From NCBI GenBank assembly GCA_035578905.1, contig JAQJVL010002733.1:19922-83921 (forward strand): DNA of 64,000 bases, written 5' to 3'. The number at the start of each line of letters is the position of its first letter. Positions within the stretch are counted from its first letter, which is position 1. This DNA comes from Stictocephala bisonia. Its lineage: Eukaryota; Arthropoda; Insecta; Hemiptera; Membracidae. A program made the translations under genes and the position numbers. The notes beneath the pieces were generated by a model that worked only from the letters and a program-made list of their open reading frames with translations, had not been told where the DNA came from and ran no database searches. Shown piece by piece: positions 1-11,699 of the stretch.

Positions 1-780
1 CTGCGTGTTATATTTAGTGCATATACGAGGTTAGGCAGAAGAGGGGCGTTTGTCCACCCCTCACCTGCCGTACATCACAGGCGTGACCAACTTGTACCTA
101 GAACGGTTAAAGTTATACAACAGGCATTACTTAAAAAAAAAAAAAAAAAAAAACTTTAATGAATTGTAATGATATTTATTGTTTTCATTACTATTTACTA
201 TGTTATAATTATTTTCATCGTTATTTGAGTCCTAAGTAATGGTTTTATTTATTTACATAAACTTAATTCGTTAGAGTTAATCAAACCAACCATTCGTCAC
301 TGCTGATAATGACATAGTGGGTGAGGCTTGTCATTGCACTACCAACACGCACCCTACCAATTTCATAGTTTTCATGAACATTTAAAAAAGGAATGACACA
401 ATGGGGGAGAGGTAGTTATCTATCTCACTTCCACTACTCAGGGTGCCTACCTCGCATTGATGCTTTCAGTTGGTCATTACATAAGTATGCGGCCTATCTA
501 TAACATTACCTCTCTAACCATAGAGAGGAGAGAATAATAGTGTCTGGTTCGTCGTAACTCTTATTTCTATCACACATTCAATTGGAATGACCCAGTACTT
601 AGTAAGTGGGGAATGTGCAGAGTGCCGGCCTTATAAAAGAAATTGTACTGTACTGAGTTCTCTCTTATACAAAGGGCAACAATAGAACAAAAAATACTAA
701 ATATATTTATCTATAGTTAATTTAAACCTTGTCCATTTAATTATTATGGAAATTTTATGCGAAACATTACATATTATGTA
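1..780. other. AT-rich stretch without a gene
   Basis: No convincing coding region is visible. There is a run of about 20 A at 131-152. The part around 300-530 shares short phrases (for example GCTTTCAGT-GGTCA, then GCGGCC-ATATA) with about 57.18-57.25 kb, so it may be a fragment of a dispersed repeat. That similarity was judged by eye only. Confidence 0.5.
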
Positions 781-790
781 ACAAAAACTC

Positions 791-826
791 GGCCCTGCGG
801 GCCTCGCCAGGGGGCAAGCCCCCTGG
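791..826 (-). other. Two GC-rich hairpins at the Helitron 3' end
   Basis: GGCCC-TGC-GGGCC (791-803) and CCAGGGGGC-AA-GCCCCCTGG (807-826, 9-bp perfect stem) lie downstream of the Helitron ORF in its own orientation. GC-rich hairpins in AT-rich DNA at this position suggest the element's terminal stop structure. Confidence 0.5.
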
Positions 827-857
827 ACCCCCGGATCTTTTTGCTTAGAGCCTACGG

Positions 858-1550
858 CTAAAATTCAAGAAACATGGAACATGCTTTAGAAATCAAACGT
901 TCGGCAATACAGTCGAGGGTCGGTAAATCGGCAGGAAAGTCTGGGTAAACAAAACCGTTACTTCGTGATAACTGAGGGATTTTTCGGGATTGGTAAATCG
1001 ATTGTTTACAAGTGGCACACAGCTTGAAGGTTGTTACATCTTCGTCGGGAAATTCAGCTCGTAATATGTCGTAACACTTGGGACCAACATTACCCAAGTC
1101 TTTTTTGAACCAAATTCGGTCACATACATCGCAAATATGGCCTAGTGGATTTTGTCGGAAACGAAGGTCAAATTCGTGGTCAGCTAAGGCGTAGTTAGTT
1201 TTCAATAATTTGTTAGGTACATTGTTATCTTCATCGGATTCGAGAGGTCTTTTCAGAGCCAGTTTCTTTAGTTTTAGACGTTGGCGGTACTCTTTCATCC
1301 GTTCAGCAGCGGTTTTGGCAGCAGTTTTGATCGGTTTACACTCACCATTTTCGTTGGGTAGTGATTTTTCGGCAGCTTTACGCGCTTTATATTCCTTTTG
1401 ACGTTGAGCACCAGTTTTGGGTTTCTTTGGTTCAGTTATTATTTCGGAGGTTGCGTTTCCGAATCCAGATGTAGATCTATCAGTAGAATGGCGAGTACAT
1501 ACACCTGACGATGTCGAAGGAGGGCAATCTGATCCAGGACACAACATCAC
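858..1550 (-). pseudogene. Truncated Helitron protein, N-terminal region only
   Basis: This 230-residue ORF looks like the N-terminal part of an arthropod Helitron replicase-helicase. Two basic repeats of the type A-x-R-x-K-E-Y-x-x-R (about residues 48-58 and 81-91) precede a cysteine-rich segment starting HICDVCDRIWFKKD, with further pairs C-x2-C near residues 178-181. This layout matches the region that precedes the Helitron_like_N domain (DUF6570-like) in arthropod copies. Full proteins of this family run well over 1000 residues with HUH nuclease and helicase domains, and none of that is present. The last residues (ACSMF) are encoded by the 17-bp inverted repeat, so the frame runs into the element's 3' end through a deletion. 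The true start is uncertain because the first ATG may lie within a spliced exon. Family assignment is from recognition of the motif layout. Confidence 0.6.
873..889. repeat. 17-bp inverted repeat, copy 1
   Basis: CATGGAACATGCTTTAG, the exact reverse complement of 1774-1790. It overlaps the end of the truncated Helitron ORF. Confidence 0.85.
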
Positions 1551-1773
1551 CGGTGGACGGCTGGAGGTAGACTGATATGTAAATGAGGACTGGATTCTCT
1601 AATTAGGACTTAATTTTGTATATTTTTAACAAGAGTTGTCATGGAAACTAAAGATGTACTTTGATCAACGCTTGCAAATAAAATCATTATTGAAGTCAAC
1701 ACTGATATGTCATTGTGTTTTCATGGTTACGCGTCACCCTCCCGCGTAACGTTTTCAGACAGTTAGGTCAAGA

Positions 1774-1790
1774 CTAAAGCATGTTCCATG
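1774..1790. repeat. 17-bp inverted repeat, copy 2
   Basis: CTAAAGCATGTTCCATG, the partner of 873-889, lying about 220 bp upstream of the Helitron ORF start in element orientation. Confidence 0.85.
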
Positions 1791-1795
1791 CTAAA

Positions 1796-2740
1796 ATAGG
1801 CTATTGTATTCTGGAGGTATTGTTACGACGACTAACATAACAGTTACTGCGGCCAACAAGGCTACACTCATCGTGAGCAATTAATTTACCAAGAAACACT
1901 GAGCTTGGCAGTTTAAGGACAACAACGTGTTTTCCTCAGTTCTATAGTTCATTAACAAAAACAAAAACAGATAATTATTCATAGCTTGTAGCTTGGTAAC
2001 TTAGATTAATGAAAAAAACGACTATTTTAACGTTACTATGGAAATAGCTGAGCTTCTTAAAAAGTTGTAAAGACATGCGTTTTAAACTATTTAGATCTCG
2101 TTACTAAGCAAGAAAACTATCAACAAATCCATGTAATTAGTTTGAATAATTTAATACACGAACTTCAATAATACTCTTTTAAAAGAAGAACTGAAAACAT
2201 AAAAAATCCCTTAAGAAGTAATAAAAAAATTCTTTTGATAGGTGAAAACTATAGTATAAAAATTATATAAGTAAGACTATTAAACGTTACATTAAATGTT
2301 CATTAAGAATATGGCACAGAACACTGATAAAAAAACTTGCTTTACACTTGACTCAAGTATTATGAATGTGAAACGATGCATTTGTGAGGGGATACCATTT
2401 GTGAGGGGACAAAGAGAAAATACCCACTCCCTGATGCAGGGGTGGTGAAAATCAAGAGCTGACTTGTATGGTGACAACCACTTTTATTCCAAGTGTTTAG
2501 CTCTTCACATCCTACCAGGCTTTACACTGACTTGACCGCGAGGAATGTGGTATAGTTAATTAATAAAGCGCTGAAGAATGAATATTTTTGAGTGGTGTAA
2601 GATACTACTAAATGTGGGGAAAACACAATTAGTAAGGGTCAGTTTAACGAATTTTGTTTATTTTTTATTATTGGCACAAAGTTAAAGGATGTCTTATTTT
2701 ATGTGGCAAATTTAGGACTAAGAACACTCTCTATAACACT
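1796..2740. other. Gene-free AT-rich stretch
   Basis: No coding region or structured repeat was recognised. The short open frame around 2292-2477 has no recognisable features. Confidence 0.5.
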
Positions 2741-2744
2741 TCCT

Positions 2745-2925
2745 GGAGACGAATGGCCTAGGGGTGACTTCCCAACCACCATCAGTAACCGGAAAGTCGG
2801 GTTTTATCAAGGAGAGGATCGCTGAGACGGTCACCCATTCATGGAATAGTCACGCTCTATGTTGCTTGACGCCAGTATCTTGTGACAACATCGGAACATT
2901 TCGATCAAGGCCATTTGTGAGAGTA
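2745..2925 (+). repeat. Dispersed repeat family R1, copy 1
   Basis: It shares a block of the type GTTGCTTGACGCC..TATCTTGTGA..TCGGAAC..TCAAGGCCA with 6795-6915 and, reversed, with about 62190-62300. A degraded relative may lie at 9370-9500. No coding content was seen. Confidence 0.6.
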
Positions 2926-2992
2926 GTAAAATATAGTTAATATATTAAGTAAGTGATTCGTTATAAAAGTATACTATACATTACTTTCTATG

Positions 2993-2994
<2 letters not shown>

Positions 2995-3083
<89 letters not shown>
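2995..3083. repeat. (AT)n microsatellite
   Basis: About 44 uninterrupted AT dinucleotides. Confidence 0.95.
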
Positions 3084-3086
<3 letters not shown>

Positions 3087-3249
3087 TATGTATCCGAAAT
3101 AATGTTTTTTTGTAACTGTAAACTTATATATGGGATTTAAAATAAATTACCAAATATTTTTACTGTATGTGGAAAAATATTAACAAAACAAATATGTTTA
3201 AGTGCTTGGTTTTTGATTTCCAAAAATTTTTACATTGAACAAACTTTTA

Positions 3250-3512
3250 AGGGGGGTCGGCCATGTTTTGGGTGAAAAATTTGGATTTTTATATTTTCTG
3301 CTTATTTTGCTTTGCGATTTTTTTTGTTAATTTAAAAAAAATAAAAAAATCGACCAATACTTATTTTTGAAAGTTATAAAATTAAATTATACTTAACAAT
3401 GTGCATTTCAAAATAATATCAAAATAAAAACAATATCTTTGTTAGTTTTTGAGAAATATGTACCTTAATTAGGCCAAAATAACATTGGAAGATAGGGCTG
3501 GCCGACCCCCCT
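3250..3512. mobile_element. 263-bp MITE with TA target duplication
   Basis: The termini AGGGGGGTCGGCCA and TGGCCGACCCCCCT form a perfect 14-bp terminal inverted repeat. TA lies immediately outside both ends (3248-3249 and 3513-3514), as expected for a Tc1/mariner-type non-autonomous element. The interior is AT-rich and non-coding. Confidence 0.7.
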
Positions 3513-4143
3513 TAGTTAAAAAACGTAACGAAAGTGAATAATAAATTATGATTAAATAATTCAAAATAAATATTTAACTAAACACACATTTAATATAGCA
3601 GACTTGAGTGTTACACTAAGGTTAAGTAATATTATAAAACAATTGTTGTGATCGTCTTAATAGTTTTATGGCTAAAAAGTTAACATGCTTTGTGTATTAT
3701 AAATGGAAATCGCAATATTAGGGCATCTAAGAAATCACTTATATACAGTGATAGAGAATGTTTTTCCTATCGCACATATTATTAGGGGAGAGCCAATGGC
3801 CTAAGTGTGTCAGAACTTAGAATATTGGTTAAAGATAGCGCAATTGAATCCACCTTGACTGTTATTTTTTATCAGTAATCTTCATCTTGCACTGTACTGG
3901 TTCTCCTTACTTTGCTTGATAAGTCCCCCGCACATGTCCATGATCTCCTTACAAAATTAGTTTAATTTAACAGTTTATAAATATAGTAACTATTCAATTT
4001 AGAGGAGAGAAAACATTTTTGCTTTTTAGATTAACATAATCAAAGCACCATATCACGTTGTCAGCCATATTTTGGACTATATGTATAAACTACTGTTATT
4101 ATGAGCACCACTTGTAATTTTGTGCATGGAAAATACGAAGTAA

Positions 4144-4745
4144 TAGTATATTTCATAACAAGAGTGGAAAGTGGGGTTTTGCATATTCGAGACCATATGT
4201 TTGAAGTGCGAGACTTGTCGAGCACTTCGAATGGTCGAGAACATACAAAACACTTTCACTAGAGTTTTGAACGATACTTTTCACTACACTACTATGAGTT
4301 TAGCTGTTTTCGTTATGTGTTTCCAGCCTGCGAAACATCATATTTTCAACAGCTGTCTATTGTTTACTACCGAAAGTAACATTGTTTACAACCGAAAATG
4401 TTCCACAGTCAATAACACCTGTTTTTATTCCGTAGTGTAGTGAAATCGTTCAAAACTCGAGTGAAAGTGTTTTGTATGTTTTCGACCATTCGAAGTGCTC
4501 GAAAAGTCTCGCACTTCAAACATATGGTCTCGAACATGCAAAACCCCACTTTCCACTCATGTTATGAAATATACTATTTCACTACACTACGGAATAAAAA
4601 CAGGTGTTGTTGAATGTGGAAAATTTTCGGTTGTAACAATGTTACTTTCGGTAGTAAACAATAGACAGCTGTTGAAAATATGATGTTTCGCAGGTTGTAA
4701 ACACATAACGAAAACAGCTAAACTCATAGTAGTGTAGTGAAAAAT
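4144..4745. mobile_element. Foldback cluster with A-B-A'-B' arrangement
   Basis: A (4144-4275) and A' (4445-4576) are 132-bp inverted copies beginning and ending TAGTATATTTCATAAC. The loop B (4276-4444) is bounded by CACTACACTAC and GTAGTGTAGTG. A second, inverted copy of B (B', about 4577-4745) lies directly after A'. Open frames here are by-products. It looks like nested foldback or MITE insertions. The superfamily is not established; the CACTA-like ends are only suggestive. Confidence 0.75.
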
Positions 4746-5035
4746 ATACTCGTATATTAAACCATTAATTATTAACACGTAGTTTTTTAGGATCTAAAAG
4801 TGGGAATATTGATTTAAATTAACACTACATTGTATTTTACTGATACTGAATACAAGTGTTATTACACGAGTAAGGGAGGCTGGGGGAAGTTCTGCTCTCA
4901 ACGTGGTAATTATAACTCCCTCGTGAGAGGGTTGAAATCTGGCCAAGCTGATTAGGGACTGGTCAGTTATAATCTGTTGATTTATTTGTTCTCAGAAATG
5001 GTTAATATCTGAGTACATATTGTAGTCATATATAT

Positions 5036-5490
5036 CTTTAAGTCGGCACTGGTGGTGCAGTGCTGTAACCCAGCTACTTGGGGACAAAGTGTTTGGGAGA
5101 TTGTAGGCGATAGGTTCCATGCTCGGTTCTCTTAACACCTACACGGCGTCCACTCAGTGGTTGTCATCAACCTAGATACTACTAGAGAAGTCTGGAGTGT
5201 CCGTGTTGAATGGTAGTCAAGGTTCGGATGTTGTGTTGGGGAGAGAACTGAGTGTCAGACTTGTCAGTTAGCTGAAAATCAGACCAACACTACGTGGTTC
5301 GGATTCCACGTAAAGCTGTAGGTCCCATAGTTGCCCTGGATATTGGGCTATTAATAAATAGCCCTTTCTGAGCTAAGTCGCTCAGATAGTAACAATGACT
5401 ACACTCGTTCATCTACACTCATCACACTCATTCACTCCTCATATTCGACCATATCTCTACGATCGGCGTCTTAGAGATGAATAATTAATA
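5036..5490 (+). repeat. SINE-like repeat S1, near full-length copy
   Basis: This is one of six copies in the window. It starts AGTCGGCACTGGTGGTGCAG and contains GCTGTAACCCAGCTACTTGG. Its middle block has GTGGTTCGGATTCCACG, which resembles a tRNA B box. It then has ATTGGGCTATTAATAAATAG and ends near CGGCGTCTTAGAGATGA. It has no ORF. Derivation from a Pol III gene is plausible but unproven. Confidence 0.65.
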
Positions 5491-5499
5491 AATAGTATT

Positions 5500-8400
5500 T
5501 AAGCTAATTTAATGACGTGCTTCTAATATAATATTGTAACAATATATATGTCATACAGTACTAATGCTGTCTATAATGTCTATAAATTATTATAATACAT
5601 ATTTTGAGTCCCACTTTAGTAAAACGTCTAAAGGAACAATACACTATAGCCCTCACCTGTTATTGGGTGACTGAATGTTGATTATATTTACATTTTTGAA
5701 AAATAACTCGCTCAATGTGATATATCTCGCCACAAAGACAGCAACCAGGAATGTCCTCTTGGAGAAAAACGACCTCTGATAACACCTCAGCAGGACGATT
5801 TATTACAACCAGTGTGAAACTGGAAACCTTTTGTTCTAAATAACACATTAATTTATTACTGCATATTAAATTTTTACATTTATCTTTAATGTTTAGACAC
5901 ATAAGTGAGTTTTAAGATTTATTTAAACTATAATGGGGTCTCATTTTTAGTTGACAGTATTTTTAAAAAAAATTCTACTTAGACTTAAAAATGAATCTTT
6001 CTTATCAAAATAAAAAAAAACTGGATATAGTAATTATTTTTAATTTAAAAATAAAAAAGTATGTATATATAACAATGATCTATAAATTAATAACAAGGAA
6101 GCTATCATTATTTGTTACACTATGTAGAAATTAAACATTGAACATCCTGATAGTTCATCTCTAAAATAAATTATCTTACCTTATGGTACAGTCACCAATA
6201 AGAACTGCAAAATACATTCAGTTCGAACTATTATTACATGCACTACATTTGGATATTCCTTATACTTCTTTTTTTCTTTGTCTATTTACGACAGTTGAAT
6301 TTTTCTAAAGGTTTAAGACGTAAATTTTTCAGACGTTAAGTGTTTACTCCATCAAACAAATAGCTTATTTATTTATTATTATTTTGTAATTATAAAATGT
6401 TTGGGTAACAGTCCAAGATCCTCTAGCAAACTTTAAGTGGACCTACTGGAATATGCACATGAGACCCGTGATTCTCTGCACATGAGACAGAAGTGATAAC
6501 CACTATGCAGACCTACTTATGTTCTTGCCAAATTCGTCAACCCCTTTCATCGCGCAGGATTCCAAGCTTACCAATAACCGGTCGCTTCAATCGATAATTA
6601 AACACCCAACATTTTATAATTAGGTAATAATAGTTAAAGATCAAAACAATGTTTTTGATGGGATGTTAGGTATAATATTTCTAGATTAATGTAATTAAGA
6701 TGTAATGTTTACTGATGCCTTAAGGCATATCTTATATGAATAAATATACTACATTAACAAAATCAGAAAAGTTAAACATATTCGAAATTATTTCTTAGGC
6801 GGGCACATGTAAGGACGAGATCGCTCAGACCGATCCAAGGAATAGCCTCGCTCGATGCTGCTTGACGCCGTTATCTTGTGATTTCGTCGGAACCTTCAGT
6901 CATGGCCACTGGAATTACTCCTAAAAGTAAATAATACATTTTAATATATTTGTTTTTAAAATGTTCATTTTTATACTTTTGTTTTCATAATTTATCTAAT
7001 TACAAACATGTTCGCAAATCTAATATAAATCCATGTAAAATCAATGTTAGGGTACGTATTGTATGTGGTTACTGGCCATCAAATTGAAGGGCCCTAACTA
7101 ATGGCCAGTCACTAAATGGCAGTCAGTTATTGGTTCAACACCAGCTGTGTGTCACAAAAACGTGACGGAACACTGAGTACTTCCATATATCATGTATAAA
7201 CTGTCCTACAAAATAAACTACAACTGTTGACAATGTTTGTTAGAGTAGTGAATATTTAGTAACTCTAGTTTATTCTGAAGAAATTTAAAGTTGGGGGCAA
7301 CCTTAAAAACAAGGATTTAAAATATATAAATTATGTGATAAAGAAATATGTTTATTGTCCTTTTATCAAATAAGGAAATTTTTATTGAGTTCTTGTAGTG
7401 GCCCAGCAACAACGATACTTTTTTAGCCATACGATTGCGTAAAATCAACAATTTAAACATGGCTTTGAGAAATCATTGAATTTAGACTATTATGACACTA
7501 AATTAAAATTAACACTAAAATGTAGTTTCATTCACGTACATTAACATTGGTAGAAAGAGGTTTTTATAATTTTCTTCAAAATAATAAAAATATTTTTAAA
7601 CATTTCTTGATTAACAGCCTAAGAAAAATTGTCTATGAAGAAAGATTTATAGAAAAGTTTACGTCTTAAACCCTTAGAAAATTATTTATAGTTTTCATTA
7701 ACGTTAACCTTATAATAAAATGGAAGGTCGAATCTTTTTAAGGTACTTAGGCTTAAAAAAATAGTAAATTTGTATTAAAATTGTTTAGTTGAGAGTATTG
7801 TGAGTCAAACCTATTTTTCTATCAATTTAAACGTGAAATAAGTCATACGACTATAGTGCTTCTAAAATAATAAAGAGTTATATTATGTAAGTCACAAGCA
7901 GGCATGTTGTTATAAAATTTCAGACTCCAGCTTTAAACTATCAAGAAAAACATACCAACAACATTGTCAGGAAATATAAAGCTAATTACATCCCAATAAT
8001 ATCAGCTGATTATGGAAACTTAACAAACTAAAATAAATTTTCTATTCATGTATTTCCAACAAAATGTGACCAAATCAAAATAAATAGTTATTTTCATAGT
8101 TATAAACTACATAAGTTTCTTTTAGCAGTAATCTATGATACCAGAAGAACTGGTAATGATAGTAATATAATTAGGTTTTACATTAATTCTGATAATTTAC
8201 AAAATAATAATCTGAAAAATACAAAAAAAATTTACGACACGTACTATAAAAGATGATTATAAGATAAAATTGTATTACTTTGCAATCAGTAAAAGTTGTT
8301 AAATAATTTAAAACATTTTTCAATATAATGAACAATAATATTATTATTATAACATCCAGTTATTGGATCTGTAAGTCGAGCGATTGAAAGTATCTCAGAG

Positions 8401-11400
8401 TTTCACAACTTGTTAATTGGGCTAAAATAAACAAAATTAATCGACAATCAATTTGGTTACCATATTGTATATTAAAAAATGCAATGAAGCGAAATAAATA
8501 CGAACAATTATATTTTCTAACTAAAAATTGTTGTTTGTATACATCTGTTGAAGGAGAAAATTATTTTTATGATCCTTTGATATACAGAAATTACGGAATT
8601 CTAATTTATTACAATAAGAAAATTTCATATATTTATTGAAGACAACATTAAACATATTTGAGAGTACTTACTGGATGTAAGTTTTAAGGAGGAAAAATAA
8701 AAATTATATAGTTATAAGTTGAGGAACAAAATTAATTAAAAGAAAATACTGTTTTGAAATATTATTGTGCTGTTGAAGTAACAAATAATTGGTATTTATT
8801 TGAATACAATTATTTACCTCATTTATGATTATGAGTTAATGAAAACAGATAACAAGTAGGTTAAAATGTATGTTCTACTATAATAATCATTCGAAATACA
8901 GAAATAGTACTCGAACGGGGATTTTATCAATACAAAAAATACGGTAACTAAGTAACTAAAAAGTAATCTTTTTAGTTATGTAACACGTTTAAAAGAACTA
9001 AATATTTTGTTTTGATAAATTCATTAAATATATTACAACTCATTATCTATCAATTAAGTATGTAATGTGTAAACTTTTATCCAAACTGAATTTGAATATT
9101 AATGAGTAGTTAGAACACATATTTTATCGTATGGTAATGGCATTAAATACAATTTTGAAAAATTTATAAAACTTTACTGTTCATAATTAGTTACAAAAAA
9201 GTTATACGTATTTTTGTGTAACATAACATAAACATTTCATACTTAAAACCAAATAAATTCTATTTTAATTATTTTGTGTTAAAATCCCTTATAAATAAAT
9301 GTATCGTATCACAAACCACGATTTTCTGATATATTTTCTACCAGGTTTAAAATGCATTCAGGATACATTGAGGTTTTGTAAACCCTATAATGGGACACAC
9401 CATCAGTAGGCGGGTTTCGTCCCCTTTCCCTCGGGACCTCACTGTAATCCTTTTACAGAGAGTTGGAGGCGTATCCAGGCCATTGTCAAAAATAGTCCAT
9501 TTGTACAGCCTTGTTTCAGTATGTAATACATTAGCATTGCCTGAGTATAAATATAATTAGGAAAAGTAAATGCAACAATGTAAATTAAATATAGGATCTT
9601 AAGTAAAAAAATAGACTATTTTAATTCGTAGGTGTTTTATGTTTTTAGCTAGTATTTGTTAATATATTTTATTTACTTATCTCGTTAACCAATTTTTCAA
9701 GAATCATACCAAGCTAAGTTGACTTTGAACTTAAAAAAAAGTGTCCATTAAAAGTAATAAAGTAATATTAGAAAATATAAACTTATACAGTTATCATTTC
9801 TGTTAAGGGGGTTGAGTACCTCAAAAATAAAAAAATAATAGAGTTTTGTTTTATATTATTTTATAATTCTCTGTTTAATTACGGTTAAAATAATATATAA
9901 TATGACTCATTCTAGTAAGTGTAACATATTTTTAAATTATTAAAAAAAAGTGCATTGACATATTTTGCCAATTTCTGGCCCTCAACTGGTTTCTATATAT
10001 ATTAAATAGTTTTGAAGTCATTGTGTGATGTTTTATATTTATGTTTTGTAGTTGGTAGCACTTCAAGATACATCTACTGTTGCAGAGCAACTAGCTGTCA
10101 ATTTGGTTGTTGAATCAGCAGTTAGGTTATGTTTGTTATGTTCAGCAGGGCTCTACTGAAAAAGAAATCCTCTTACAAAATCTTAGATTTCCGAAACTTA
10201 ACTTTTTTGACACGTTATGTACCTTTTCTAAGTAATTTTCCAAATTAGAACCTAAACATTTTTACTAGTTGTTTAGAAATACATTATTGGCATACTGAGT
10301 TTTTTTATAATAATTGGTCAAAATGCTATTACATAAACATGTGAATATATTTAAAAAAATAAACTTTGTCTTGTTTTTGAAAATAAATTTTTTTTATTGA
10401 AAATATTATTTTGGTGAGCTGAAAAGAACTCAGTGGGTAAACAAGGCTTCCAGATAAATAAATGTATATAAACACCCGTCTACGTACAATAGTTTCTGAG
10501 TAAAGGCACATCAAAGATCTCCTATTTAACATGGGCGAGATAGGGCTTACGCTACTCCCTTAATACATTTTAATATGTTTTTTATAGAACTATCTCATTT
10601 AAATAATAAAAGAGTAAATAATTACTAGCTAACCATACTTACTTTACTTTTATGTGCGTTGTAATAATTAAATAAATAACGATAACATGAAGATATATGT
10701 AATGTCAAATCTGTAACAATATGATAAGTAACAAATTGACAAGAAAAAAGTGTATACTAAAAATCTTTAAATCTAATGATATTTTGGTATCCCAATAAAA
10801 AAGGCATGCCTGATTCCCTATTCTAAACTGAGATCGGTGTTTATCTATGTATAATGTTTATTGTGTTTCAAATTACATTGTTATAAATTTCTTTGATTAC
10901 GAGGTTAACCATTATACTTGTGTATATTTTAGTACGACGTATGTAACAAGAAGTTAATCGTTCTACAAGGGACGCTTTAACCCAAGTAAAACTCAGAGAG
11001 AGGTATCCGGGCTAGATTTATAAAGTGGTGTAATGGGCTAGAACACTGTGGTAGTAATACAGTAAGGGACTTACACAGATTTGCTCTGGGACTTACTGTG
11101 GTAAATCTTACATCTTTCTACACCACTTCTGTAAAAATTCCTTGTACAATGGGGAGTACAAATGTTTCAATCCTACTCTAATTTTATATTGAATTATAGT
11201 TCAACTAAATTAGTCTGCTAATATAATTTCTATATGACTTATCGAACAAAATAAAATATAACCTTAGATTAAGGCGAGGAATGTTAGGTGAAAAGTTACA
11301 GTTAGAATATATTTAATGTAAATAAGTATCAACAGTAAGAACTAGTGGTCTGGAATGTTGATGCCACACAGTAGTTTGCAAATTGTTTTGTATACACCAA

Positions 11401-11540
11401 GCCAACCGGTTACATAAAGTGGGTTGGTGTTAACGGGAGTTCGAGTTGGATCTTGGGAGGCTTGGGGAGTTTAAATTTTGAAAGACACAAGATTTAATTA
11501 CTTCACCGTAAGACGACCCTCAACTGCCTTCGTATTGGTC
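5500..11540. other. Gene-free AT-rich stretch
   Basis: No credible coding region is visible. It contains repeat R1 (6795-6915), a degraded R1-like segment near 9370-9500, and a small foldback at 11023-11128 whose ends AAGTGGTGTA and TACACCACTT pair perfectly. The rest is AT-rich and unstructured by eye. Confidence 0.5.
6795..6915 (+). repeat. Dispersed repeat family R1, copy 2
   Basis: It shares GATCGCT..GATGCTGCTTGACGCC..TATCTTGTGA..TCGGAAC..GGCCA with 2745-2925. Confidence 0.6.
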
Positions 11541-11547
11541 CCTCCCG

Positions 11548-11637
11548 AGCCAACAATATCCCCGCCAACAGCGTCCCAGCCAACAATATTCCAGCCAACT
11601 GTATCCCAGCCAACAATGTCCCAGCCAACAATGAATA
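11548..11637. repeat. 15-bp minisatellite
   Basis: Six copies of a unit close to CAGCCAACAATGTCC. The open frames on both strands here are produced by the 15-bp (5-codon) period. Confidence 0.85.
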
Positions 11638-11699
11638 GAATATATGAATTACAACTATTATCCTTACATTCCTGACAGAACCTGTAAAAAATATATTCA

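Larger units (their letters stand above)
780..1795 (-). mobile_element. Internally deleted Helitron/Helentron-like element
   Basis: A block of about 1 kb contains the N-terminal part of a Helitron-type protein on the minus strand. A perfect 17-bp inverted repeat (873-889 and 1774-1790) brackets the coding part. Beyond the 3' copy lies a GC-rich tail with two hairpins at 791-826. A hairpin near the 3' end is a known Helitron trait. The Rep nuclease and Pif1 helicase domains are missing, so the copy is non-autonomous. Exact ends and any target site were not resolved. Confidence 0.55.
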
